A stretch of 64,000 bases of DNA, taken from the NCBI GenBank assembly GCA_054601695.1, contig BAAHQB010000098.1, forward strand, positions 310,001-374,000, given 5' to 3'. Source of the stretch: Amorphochlora amoebiformis. Lineage: Eukaryota; Cercozoa; Chlorarachniophyceae. The position numbers and the translations under genes are program-made. The notes beneath the pieces were generated by a model. That model saw only the letters and a program-made list of their open reading frames with translations, was not told the origin of the DNA and did not search any database. Within the stretch, counting starts at the first letter, position 1; every line of letters starts with the position of its first letter. Shown one piece after another: positions 1 to 64,000 of the stretch.

Positions 1-2
1 AC

Positions 3-39
<37 letters not shown>

Positions 40-102
40 TATAAATTTATGCATATATGTCTATTACAAGTGCATGCACATATACAAGTGCACACATACA
101 CA

Positions 103-167
<65 letters not shown>

Positions 168-286
168 ACACGTATGTGTGTAATTTCTGTCCAGATATAT
201 CTACATATGTATATATAAATAGATATAAATATATGCATATATGCCTATTGCAAGTGCATGCACGTATACAAGTGCACACATACACA

Positions 287-346
<60 letters not shown>

Positions 347-517
347 TACACATACACATATTATAAATATAGTATGTGAGAGTGTACATTGTGTATGCGC
401 ATGCTATACAATATAAATATATCTAATACATATACATTTATATATATATATATATGTATATATATACCTATGATAGTACATATATACATATATATATATA
501 TATATATTTAAATATTA

Positions 518-570
<53 letters not shown>

Positions 571-737
571 AATAATAATATACATATACATATATATGTA
601 TATACTTATATATCTATATGTATCTATATATATATTTACATAAGTATGTAAATATATATATATATATATATATATGTATATTTATGTGAATATATATATA
701 TATATATATACATATGCATATGTGCATGTACAAATAT

Positions 738-783
<46 letters not shown>

Positions 784-840
784 ATGTATTAACTACGTAA
801 ATACATACTATATATATATATGTATATACTTATATACATG

Positions 841-871
<31 letters not shown>

Positions 872-989
872 GTCTGAATATATATATAGATATATATGTA
901 TATGTATATATATGTGTATATATATATATACATATTTGTTTTCATAAATTACATTTAAACACGTATACCAAGAAAGAATATTTTCGTAG
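1..989. repeat. (TA)n intron DNA of UBA1 with a 184-bp-spaced duplication
   Basis: This is nearly pure TA microsatellite with no exon-like island, and it must be intronic to UBA1, since the coding region starts before it. A 58-bp unique segment beginning gcatatatgtctattacaag (51-108) recurs at 235-292 with few changes, so a TA block and its flank were duplicated in tandem. Confidence 0.8.
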
Positions 990-21497
<20,508 letters not shown>

Positions 21498-21734
21498 TCG
21501 CACGCCCAACGTGAGATTGTCATCGCCGATGCAGTCTATTACCAAATACGTCGAATTAGGTTCAACAAATTATATCCACATACGTATGCCAGTCACTTTA
21601 CAGGTTACTAAATAATTTTAGTTGCTATATTGATACTGTGATAACTTGTGGAACTTACTACTTCCTCCATACATGCGCATTGTTATATATACACACACAT
21701 GAAAATATAATATATATATATATATATATATTCA

Positions 21735-21782
<48 letters not shown>

Positions 21783-21787
21783 GTGTG

Positions 21788-21824
<37 letters not shown>

Positions 21825-21884
21825 CGACATACATATGTACATATAGATGTATATATGTTCTTTAGATATATATCTAGTAGCATA

Positions 21885-21940
<56 letters not shown>

Positions 21941-22173
21941 TAAGCGTAGCATAGTAATCAGCGATAGCTTATTGTCCCGCCCTATTTCCCGCCCTTCAAC
22001 CATATTGTTTTGGCATCATAGATCTAGGCGATTTCTCGCGAATTATTAATACTATGTCGGCAATTTATCAGAGATTGTATCATCACAATAAGGTAGAGCT
22101 GATACGACGCGGAGCGATAATTATCGAAACGCACGTACTGCGAAGCTTCCACTAGAAGCAGGCAGTGGAGTGC

Positions 22174-22223
<50 letters not shown>

Positions 22224-23179
22224 CTAGTATATTGATATCGTTAAGTAAACGAAGTATGCGTATATTTGAAACATTAATTGATTGTGTACTAGATGCAATC
22301 TCGCAATACAAATTTACACATTGAACTAGATGGGGTACGTACGTCCACGTACGTACGTACACATACGTACGTACGTACACATACGTACGTACGTACACAT
22401 ACGTACGTACGTACACATACGTACGTCCACGTACGTACGTACGTACACATACGTACGTCCACGTACGTACGTATACTAGGTATATGCACATATACGCAAA
22501 TATCTAGGTCTAGAGCATTACGCCACAGACTATAATCTAGATAACACTACTAATAGTCTACTATAGTACGTATCTAATCTTAGATACGTACATATATACG
22601 TACTATCTAGCCTATATGCACATACATATTTAGAATACCGTCATAGTACATGTGCATATACGTACGTATATACGTATTACACTACGCATGTATGCATCTA
22701 GCGTCATCTACTAGATCTAGGTCATATAGTAATACGTACGTATGAACATTGAAACTTTGAGTCACTTACATGTTCAAAACATATCAGTTGTACGTATACG
22801 TACAGACGTATCCGCGTATATCATACGGTACGTGTAGTTTAAAGATTCAAGCTAGATCTAGAGATCAGTTGTATACAGTGTTTAACTCTCAACTTAGTAG
22901 TGAAAGCTTGTCTAAGTACATATATTTCGTATGTATTCCTTGGTTCAATGCATCTAATACAATCTAGACAATCTGTCCGACTGATGATATTGTTCATGTT
23001 CACATTGACTGAGCAGTACTAACAGAAAATTTTATTATCTTTGACAAGTAGTATCGGCTAGATCGGAGATCGGTGTCACAGTAATACAATGCAAGTAATA
23101 TCTGGTTGTTTAAATGTATATTTTCCTTCGATTGTCAGCTGCAATGCATAGTAGATTCTCTGCCTGGAGTTACTTTCCG
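21498..23179. other. Convergent intergenic region, CTAG/TACGTA-rich
   Basis: It lies between the 3' ends of UBA1 (+) and the ARF-like GTPase (-). TA blocks occur only at 21700-21935 and 22175-22220. The rest is complex DNA with many ctag, tacgta and agatct palindromes (notably 22500-22900). No exon-like island or canonical RNA gene was recognised. Confidence 0.6.
22335..22474. repeat. ACGT-type tandem array, 18-bp unit
   Basis: About 140 bp built from acgtacgtacgt separated by acacat or ccacgt, with a repeating 18-bp period (gtacacatacgtacgtac). Each acgt is self-complementary, so the array can form hairpins or a cruciform. Both strands show open Tyr/Val/Arg/Thr repeat frames that are products of the repeat. 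Confidence 0.9.
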
Positions 23180-23755
23180 TTATTTGAAGAATTTGATTCC
23201 CCTAAAGCCCCTCGTGCGCGGATAGCAAGTGCAGCAGCTGCAGCCCTCCTCCTTCCACACGTCACTCTCTTTGACACCAATCCTCCCCAATAGCTCCTCC
23301 TTTGTCGACACGTAGTTAAGGAGCGGAATTTTTCCATCGATCCCACCTTTAACCATGGAGCTCTCCTCGTCGAGACGCAGATGGTCGATGAGGTAGGCCT
23401 TGGCGAGCTGTTTAATCTCATCGGTTTCGTTTGAGGGGTTCTTGAAGTTCATGTAGATGATGAGCCGATTGGCGCGGAGAACGAGGGCATCCTTATGGGT
23501 CTTATTGATCGGCCTCTTTTCTTCCTCGATCTCGTCTGCCTGGGCGTCGGAGGGACACGGCTCAGCGAGGGCGAGTTTGTCCGAATTCACGATGCGTGAT
23601 AGCTGCTCTCGGTCTGAAGTTTGTATTCGACGGTGAGATTTGACAAATTTAACATGGCTCTCTCTCTCTCTCCCACACACTCGCCTCTCTCTCACACACA
23701 CGCCTCTCTCACACACACGCCCCTCTCTCACACACACGCATACAATACATTTCTT

Positions 23756-23791
<36 letters not shown>

Positions 23792-23897
23792 TTATATATA
23801 TATATATATAAATATATATGTATATACCTTAATATATACATATATAATATATATATCATACATATGTATATATGTGTATTGTATATGTATGTGTATG

Positions 23898-23945
<48 letters not shown>

Positions 23946-24015
23946 TATACATACATAAGTACATACACATGTACAAAAGTAACATTTATATATTACGTAT
24001 GTATACACTAGATAT

Positions 24016-24066
<51 letters not shown>

Positions 24067-24203
24067 TATATATATTATATATATATATATATATATATTT
24101 ATAAAAATATATTTATATATATACGTATATACATTTATACACTTAACATATACTATCTATTATATGTATATATCTATTTTCCGATATACATTATATGTAT
24201 ATT

Positions 24204-24246
<43 letters not shown>

Positions 24247-24247
24247 G

Positions 24248-24278
<31 letters not shown>

Positions 24279-24301
24279 GTACATGTGAATATACATATAT
24301 A

Positions 24302-24344
<43 letters not shown>

Positions 24345-24581
24345 ATATATAAATATATCTTTGCAGATGTAAAATAGCAATAACAATAGTAACAAATAGA
24401 TGATGAGTTTCTGTTAATGTTTTGCTGGTGTATATATATGCGTGCATAATATATTCATTGACATTTAAATACACATGAATACAAGGATTTATTTATCTGC
24501 ATATCATTATAATGTAAACACACACACACATAATGGGTGTATGTGTGTATAAATGTGTATGTGGCATTTATGTATATTACA

Positions 24582-24672
<91 letters not shown>

Positions 24673-24721
24673 CATATATATATATACATATATATATATA
24701 TATGTATAAATATATATGCTT

Positions 24722-24773
<52 letters not shown>

Positions 24774-24802
24774 CATAGATGAATATAAATATACAATATA
24801 GA

Positions 24803-24841
<39 letters not shown>

Positions 24842-25154
24842 TTGAATATATTATTCATCGCTCTCTGTGTTGTCACCTTCTAACTAGATTTTTGGGTCTC
24901 TGCACGTAACACGAATTATATCATGTACAGTACCTTTGCTCAGGTGCTGATATCTCTCGGCGGCACTGTTACAAGCCAGGAACTTTGTCATGTCAATCAC
25001 GTATCTAATGCATAATATATATATATATATATATATATATAGATATATAAATATATATATATATATATGTTATATGTAATCATATTATGTATGCACATCT
25101 GTTGGCATATACATTCTACATATTGTGCATGTGAAAATTGTATTTATATTTACG

Positions 25155-25209
<55 letters not shown>

Positions 25210-25312
25210 TATATACATATATATATATATATATGTACATATATACATTTATCTATATGTCTGCATAGGCGTTTGTATGTATACATTATAAATGTTGTAT
25301 GTATGTTTGTAA

Positions 25313-25372
<60 letters not shown>

Positions 25373-25373
25373 A

Positions 25374-25413
<40 letters not shown>

Positions 25414-25484
25414 GTGTGTGTGTGTGTATATTATACTATATATGCATTATTGGTGTATATTATTAGAAAATTCATTATGTACCT

Positions 25485-25536
<52 letters not shown>

Positions 25537-25633
25537 GTATAAATAAATATATATACATATATATATATATATAATATATGTAAACATACTATAGATATTT
25601 TTATATAAGTTACATTTAAATGTAATTTCTGTG

Positions 25634-25710
<77 letters not shown>

Positions 25711-25769
25711 CATATACAAATATATAATATGTATATACACATATATAAATACACATATATACACACACA

Positions 25770-25816
<47 letters not shown>

Positions 25817-26434
25817 GTATTACATATGTAAACGTTAGGTATTACACTACATAGTGAAATGGGACCCTATCCCAGAACACAGGCCAGAGCCGCATAGCCA
25901 TTTCCGATCCAGACGGATCAATAAACTCGTAGTACCTGAAATAGTCACTACATAACTGATGGCTACCCTTCGTGGCCATGTAGACACAACGCATGATACG
26001 TGACGGACATCCACACATTCACTGAAATACATCTAGAGGTGGATTCGGATTTGAACAGCAAGGAAAAATAGGGGATGGCATATAAGATTTTACGAATCCG
26101 ATATATCGCATTAGAGTAAGGACTGTTCATGTGTAGATAGTTGGGAGGTGAGTGGGAGGTAGGAGAGAGCAGAGTGGGAGGGAGCAGGAGTGAGGTTGAT
26201 AGGAGAGGTAGGAGAGGAAGGGAGGAGATATCTCACTTTTTCTGGGTGAAGGTCACGACCTGATATTTCGTGTAGATAAAAGAATTTGATAGAATCATAG
26301 TTTAAGTTTGTATTTAAGGTACCTTCACTGTATAAAAATATGTGTGTAAAGAATATACAATTATAAATATACATGTAGATTTATGCGTAGATATTATACA
26401 TTAAGATATTTCTTAGAACACATGTGCAAATATG

Positions 26435-26477
<43 letters not shown>

Positions 26478-27028
26478 ATGTATGTATATATGTATCTGTA
26501 TTTTTATATATAAATACGTTATATTACAAATATATGATAGGTTAATGCACAAGCAAATCGAATTTATAGATTCGATACATGCAAAGCTTAAACTGACCTC
26601 GTAGTTGTATCCGATTGTCTTCTTCTTTTTCACTTTCCACGGCACCCCCAAGTGGATATTGTACAGTAGCGATGTCTTTCCCGCCTAATACAATCATGAT
26701 ATTACAACTAAATACCTCCTCTTGGATGCCTTATCTTCGTGTACATCTCTCCGGCCGGCCAGGAATATAGTAGCCTGTGGGTCGTAATGAAGAAACGAGC
26801 ACGGACATCTCCGGGCGACTCTACAACCAGTAAAAACACCATTATTTCATAGCCGCCGCAAATTCTCTCAAGAAAGAAGCCCAGTTCGCACCCCAAACGT
26901 AACAGGAAGCCCCAACGCGTGGGGAAAAGCATACAACATGAATATTCACAACGATCGAGTCATTGTCCTAGCAGCTCGCCGAATCATTACACGATGCAGT
27001 CCAATACGAGGCTCTTGCAGATTCCCAT
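23180..27028 (-). CDS. Divergent ARF/ARL-like small GTPase, 7 exons, 272 codons
   Basis: Exons in transcript order: 27028-26991, 26820-26745, 26684-26598, 26259-26237, 25935-25846, 25004-24934, 23613-23180; all junctions are in phase (819 nt with stop). Residues 1-6 are MGICKS, a myristoylation-type start with a nearby Cys. The P-loop forms across the exon 2/3 junction as GRRDAGKTSLL. Then come KKTIGYNYE (switch I, like PTIGFNVE), [19 protein letters not shown] (strand plus G3, DPSG for DVGG, with Ser where ARFs have Gln), [21 protein letters not shown] and [16 protein letters not shown] (G4 region, NFKN for NKxD). ARF-type proteins recruit effectors to membranes. SRP-receptor beta is an alternative, having a similar IDLPGHE motif. 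The last 143 codons include a long insertion before G4 and a Cys-rich tail. Family level is secure, subfamily is not. Confidence 0.82.
26110..26230 (+). repeat. GA-rich tract (CT-rich in the transcript)
   Basis: Purine-rich on the + strand (gggaggtgagtgggaggtaggag...), within the intron following the 23-nt exon 26259-26237 of the ARF-like gene. On the transcribed strand it is a polypyrimidine tract. Not coding. Confidence 0.6.
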
Positions 27029-27226
27029 GCAATTTCGCCGGCGAACCCTATCCACAGTCGTGACAATACGACGTGTCACAAGCAAACTAGGAAAGGACAT
27101 TGGTGGGACATGGCTAGGAAAGGACATTGGTGGGACATGGCTGTGAATGTGACCTATCACGTTGTCACAATGGCCCCGACCCTGTGGAATCGAATTTGTG
27201 TATGGGCAGGGCTGAATCGTGCACCC
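26991..27226 (-). other. Alternative N-terminal extension of the ARF-like GTPase
   Basis: The frame of the MGICKS exon is open upstream to an acceptor-like site at 27226/27227 (cttccag followed by ggg). It reads through a 27-bp tandem duplication that gives a repeated HVPPMSFPS peptide. The 236 nt are in phase with both the gt donor at 26990 and the orphan exon at 28165-28203. A longer protein starting further right is therefore possible. I prefer the MGICKS start, because a glycine at position 2 and a serine at position 6 are the ARF pattern. Whether this segment is translated cannot be decided from sequence alone. Confidence 0.3.
27087..27140. repeat. 27-bp perfect tandem duplication
   Basis: The unit ctaggaaaggacattggtgg gacatgg occurs twice back to back upstream of the ARF-like GTPase start. 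Its length is a multiple of three and it keeps the upstream open frame intact (HVPPMSFPS twice). Confidence 0.9.
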
Positions 27227-27695
27227 CTGGAAGATGAAGGGAAAGGTTAAAGGGGAGGGGGAGGGGGAATTGATCCGGGTTGATTTGGCGTAGTCTTGGA
27301 TATTGGGATGCTAGTTGCTAGAGTGGTAGGCCCTCAGAAGTGGAGGACAACATTGTTATGCTCACATGTCATCAACCCGTGAAACATGTTACATAGACAC
27401 TTAGATGTTACCTGTGCTCTCGTGTTTTGCTAGGTATGAGTTGTACATGTGCACATTACGCTTACCTTAGTGTTCAATCAACCTAATCTAAGCGAAAGTC
27501 AACCTGTCTAATCCTAATGCTAACCTTGCTATCTCTAAATTTAATCTAACGCATTTCTGTATATATTGTAAATGTTATACATGTAATATATACATATATA
27601 TATATATATATATAAATGTACATATATATATATATATATATGTATGTATATATATATATATGTGTGTGTGTGTGCGTGTGCACAATATACAAATG

Positions 27696-27808
<113 letters not shown>

Positions 27809-27882
27809 CATATACATATGCACATACACATTGCACACGCATATATACATACACACATACACACACATAACATATACATACA

Positions 27883-27932
<50 letters not shown>

Positions 27933-27971
27933 ATATATATATATATATATTTATATAAATATATATATATA

Positions 27972-28060
<89 letters not shown>

Positions 28061-28091
28061 TGTGCGCGTGTGTATACATTTTACACACATA

Positions 28092-28141
<50 letters not shown>

Positions 28142-28164
28142 TGTTTATATGATAACAAACTCAC

Positions 28165-28203
28165 TTCCATCGGCTCCACGTATCCTTTGGGAGACTCCTC
28201 CAC
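28165..28203 (-). CDS. Orphan 13-codon exon, unknown gene
   Basis: A 39-nt open stretch on the - strand, [13 protein letters not shown], lies between an ag acceptor (tataaag) and a consensus donor gtgagt. It is far richer in G+C than its surroundings, as are the proven exons here. It starts and ends in phase 0 and could join to the open frame at 27226 upstream of the ARF-like GTPase, or belong to a small gene between the GTPase and TOP3. I do not recognise the peptide. Telomere-like CCCTAA DNA begins 12 nt from its acceptor side. Confidence 0.35.
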
Positions 28204-28215
28204 CTTTATATAGGT

Positions 28216-28350
28216 TAACTCTAACCTTGACCTAAGCCTAACCCAACCTAAACAACTTAAACCTAGACTTAATCTTAGCTTAACCCTGACCATAACCATA
28301 ACCCTAACTCAACCTTAGACCTGCCCTAACCTAACCCTAACACTAATCTT
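28216..28350. repeat. Degenerate telomere-like CCTAAC tract
   Basis: Variants of CCTAAC/CCCTAA on the + strand, ending near 28350 and beginning 12 nt from the orphan exon. More degenerate than the tracts at 18.8 and 34.6 kb, suggesting greater age. Confidence 0.7.
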
Positions 28351-28546
28351 AGAAATTCCAGTTTTAACACCCGATTCGGAGAAAAAATGCCCAAAACTAG
28401 CCAGGTTAGCCAGGTGGCTATCCGATTAAAACAACATTGGTGAAGCTATCCAGTTGAGGTAGTTTTTTATGCTAGATGAATCCCGAGTGGTACGATTGGT
28501 GGACACGTTCATTCACACACATGTGTGAATGTATGTGTATATATTT

Positions 28547-28588
<42 letters not shown>

Positions 28589-28632
28589 TATATGTATGTG
28601 TGTATATATATATATGTGTGTGTGTGTACTTT

Positions 28633-28730
<98 letters not shown>

Positions 28731-28753
28731 TAATATACGTATGTATGTACGTT

Positions 28754-28790
<37 letters not shown>

Positions 28791-28802
28791 TATAATTATT
28801 AC

Positions 28803-28849
<47 letters not shown>

Positions 28850-29449
28850 CATATGTATATATCGACGTATATTATTACATATTCATGTTACTGATTCATG
28901 TATATATATATATATACATATATATATGTATATATATATATATATTTATATATATATTTATATATATATATATGTATTTATACATGTATGTACAACACAT
29001 AGTTAAATAATGTATATAGAGGCTTCTCTGTGTAGAAGGTTACGATTACCTTGGTTACACGTTGAATAATGATGTATTCTTTAACTCAAAATCGACGTAG
29101 AGTTAGATAAATAATCATTCAGAGTCTACAATCCTAAGCTAGTCCTGGTTTCTGACGCCAAGGAAATATTTTTTCTCGTAACTCAATAACTCATCTACAT
29201 GAAATCAGAAACTGTTAGCGTGCATGGCAATTTCCCCCTCCAATTTGTCAATTTTCCCCCTAAACAAACCGAAATTGGGGAACGAAGAAATATTTTAAGA
29301 TGTTCTCAAACCCTATAATTGCAAAATTTGTGTGGAAAAACTAGAAATTCGTCTTGTTGCATATGAAAATCACTGAAAATTGGAACCCTTGGAAGCTATC
29401 AACTTGGCACCTCTCACTGCCGTTACTAAGGTGACTATCGTACTCCTTA

Positions 29450-29486
<37 letters not shown>

Positions 29487-30225
29487 ATGCCTACCGCCCT
29501 GGTATATCCGCACACGTCAACTATAAACTTCATTGTGCAAGGCCTTGAGACCCCATTGTTCGTCGCGAAATTGGACTGATATTGGGGCTATTAATGGACT
29601 AGAAAGAATAGAATTTCGCACACAGTCGGTTTCCTCCCTTTTAATTCAAACCTTCGGGATGAAAAGCGCTTATGCGTTTTATATATCGCGGGGTTGCACT
29701 TTTCCAGCACCCCGGCCATGCCACCGTGAAGGGTCCATTAGACCTCTAATACCAAATCTCTGAGGGAATCTACCTTAAAGAAAGTCCTTAACCGCCTTAA
29801 CAGTTCTGGTGTGACATATGGGTGTGTCACAATTTCCCGCCAATTGCGACGACGGCCCCTCAGCGGTGCCTGCTTTCTCGACCCAAAGACTTCCAAGGAT
29901 ACTTGAAGAGTTTTAGATCCTTAATATCGAATATAAAATAGATGTGTGAAGTGTAAAACGTAAAATATTTGAGGGGGGTCGGTCTAGTGTGTATTTGTGG
30001 CGATGATCGTAACTTTGGGGGTGGAAAGGGGGATAGCCTCGTGTACAGGTGAGTGAGGATGTATTTTAGGGAAGAGTGCACTGAAAGTATGTCGTGGAAG
30101 CAGTTTGGAATTATTAATGCTGTTGGAAATGATGTGGCTGGTTACAACATTATTCGTAATAAATGGAATATTGCTTTTTCCAAAACTACTAAGAATATTG
30201 CAATTATTGCAACCAAATCGAATCA

Positions 30226-30272
<47 letters not shown>

Positions 30273-31065
30273 ATATGTAGATATTTATATATGTATATAT
30301 ATTTTTGTATATAGAATATATATATATATATATGCTAGATATATTCTAGAATCTATTATATACACTGCCGACAAGGTCGTATCCGAGTGAACGGTTCTTA
30401 AATCTAGCCAGCTAAGTATATTAGTATATAGTGTATATCCATGTTCATTGCCATTACCTACTGCCGCGAGTATATCTAGTATATGGATTATATACTATGA
30501 TGCTATGTGATATTACATGTAATCTAGATAATATTATATTATATGTACATGTATAATACATAATATATATATATATATATAAATAATTTAATATTGTATT
30601 ATATATATATATATCTAGATATAAGACGGTCTATATATAAATATATATATATATATAATATTACATATAAATTTTATACTAGATTTGCATAATATTATTT
30701 ACTGACTCTCATATCTGTATGTTTTCATACTAATATTGATATGTATAATACGCTAGATGTAGCTCAGATCATAAAGACGATGGCCAGCGACTATGATTAG
30801 AAGTTTACAGCGAAGGTCACTGACAAAAGTGTGATACAGACAGATCCACAACCAACCAATATGCAGAATATATCTAGATATATCATAATGTAACTACTGG
30901 TACTACAATCACACTACGTAGTCATAAATACAAATAGCTAGATAGGTACAGAGTCTACAGACTGTACTAGGGACGAATCTAAGTACCGTCCAGACCGTGA
31001 GTCCTTGAACCGATTGCAGAACCTCTAGAACCTACGCAAACTATCATACATACATATTATTTAAC

Positions 31066-31101
<36 letters not shown>

Positions 31102-31313
31102 CATAGTATATATATCTAGATATATACATACATATATATATTCTAGATATTATATCCGTTGTGCATTTGTATATGCGGCATATAAAAACGTAAATATGTT
31201 TTCATCGATCCGTAGGTGCAAAAACATATCCTCATACATTACCCATCGATCAAATACAACGATTTTTAAAAACCCAATAGCAAAAAATAGCACAGTTGTC
31301 ACTCAAAACTCCC

Positions 31314-52059
<20,746 letters not shown>

Positions 52060-52451
52060 CCATAAGCCGCAGAGGATGCAGAGTGTGGAGAAGCGGGTAG
52101 GATGCGAGAGAATTGGAAGGTGGTAAAGATGGTGTGGGGGCAGGCAGGCTCTGTATGTTCAGAATGGTTGTTAGTTTATATTCGTTAATATCCACATGTC
52201 ATCAGGGTGAGCATCAACACCGGAATCACTGTATTCCAAGCATATTCAAACATTTCTCCCGGATTTTCTAATCTTTCAAATCAAAGTCCCGTCCAAACCC
52301 CTTATTGGCCACACAATGCGCTGCGAACGAACCTATCCGTGCCCATCCATTGCCGATAAATTATGGCGATATCTTTGATTTATCCCGGGATTTGAACTCA
52401 AATGCCGGGTACTTTCCTTTTGGCTTCCGCGATTGCAACGTGGACGAAGCG
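52060..52451. promoter_or_regulatory. Head-to-head promoter region of TOP3 and the SCCPDH-like gene
   Basis: Only 392 bp separate the proposed start codons of TOP3 (- strand) and the SCCPDH-like gene (+ strand). The stretch has no TA repeat and is of balanced composition. It contains an inverted CCAAT box (attgg at 52304-52308). Transcription start sites cannot be read from the sequence, and some of this DNA is probably 5' untranslated region of one or both genes. Confidence 0.45.
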
Positions 52452-63797
<11,346 letters not shown>

Positions 63798-63826
63798 GTA
63801 TCAACATGCATATATGTATGTATGTA

Positions 63827-63862
<36 letters not shown>

Positions 63863-64000
63863 TACATACACATATATATATATAAGGCATCCATAACATG
63901 TAACCTATGTATCCATAAATGTTAAATATATTCTATTATTATACTATGATGATGTGTGTAAATATATATATGTAAAGTATGTATGATCGCTTATACATAT

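Noticed and set aside
22293-22535. ORFs with THTYVRTHTYV or VCVRTYV repeats
   Set aside because: Translation of the ACGT array in both directions; no conserved domain.
29533-29763. 76-codon + strand ORF as a gene
   Set aside because: It begins with an ATG, but there is no family resemblance and no splice-site support; kept only as an unexplained island.

Overview
This is a eukaryotic nuclear window. It contains parts of four protein-coding genes cut into roughly 78 short exons (18 to 467 nt). The introns are dominated by (TA)n microsatellites, with short unique stretches and CT/GA-rich tracts. Almost all of the long Tyr/Ile ORFs (YIYIYI...) are TA repeat read in frame and are not genes. I assembled the genes by reading exon islands between ag|...|gt boundaries, requiring the reading phase to match across each junction, and comparing the encoded peptides with protein families I know. 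Only one intron needs a non-GT donor (a GC donor in UBA1). The organism is an intron-rich eukaryote with TTAGGG/CCCTAA-type telomere-like DNA. I cannot name it; a protist is a guess.

Layout. (1) 990-21497, + strand: the last 750 codons of a ubiquitin-activating enzyme E1 (UBA1) in 35 exons, including the ATP site, the catalytic cysteine exon and the C-terminal fold; the N-terminal part lies left of the window. (2) 21498-23179: convergent intergenic region, largely non-TA, rich in CTAG and TACGTA palindromes, with an 18-bp ACGT-type tandem array. (3) 23180-27028, - strand: a divergent ARF/ARL-like small GTPase, 7 exons, 272 codons, with a myristoylation-type MGxCxS N-terminus. (4) 27029-31313: intergenic region with one orphan exon (28165-28203, -), a 27-bp tandem duplication, telomere-like DNA and CTAG-rich DNA. 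(5) 31314-52059, - strand: a type IA topoisomerase, TOP3 (alpha-like core), 21 exons, 853 codons, which in this model carries a GRF zinc finger at its N-terminus and an Arg/Gly-rich tail at its C-terminus. (6) 52060-52451: a 392-bp head-to-head promoter region. (7) 52452 to beyond the right edge, + strand: a saccharopine-dehydrogenase-like oxidoreductase (SCCPDH family) with an N-terminal membrane segment; 15 exons are visible and the 3' end is missing.

The four genes are housekeeping and do not form a pathway (protein ubiquitination, membrane traffic, DNA decatenation, lipid-associated oxidoreductase). The most unusual points are the phase-consistent GRF-TOP3 N-terminal fusion, the strong restriction of TA repeats to introns, telomere-like tracts lying next to exon boundaries, a degenerate 50-bp repeat family in TOP3 introns, and a GTPase with degenerate G3/G4 motifs.
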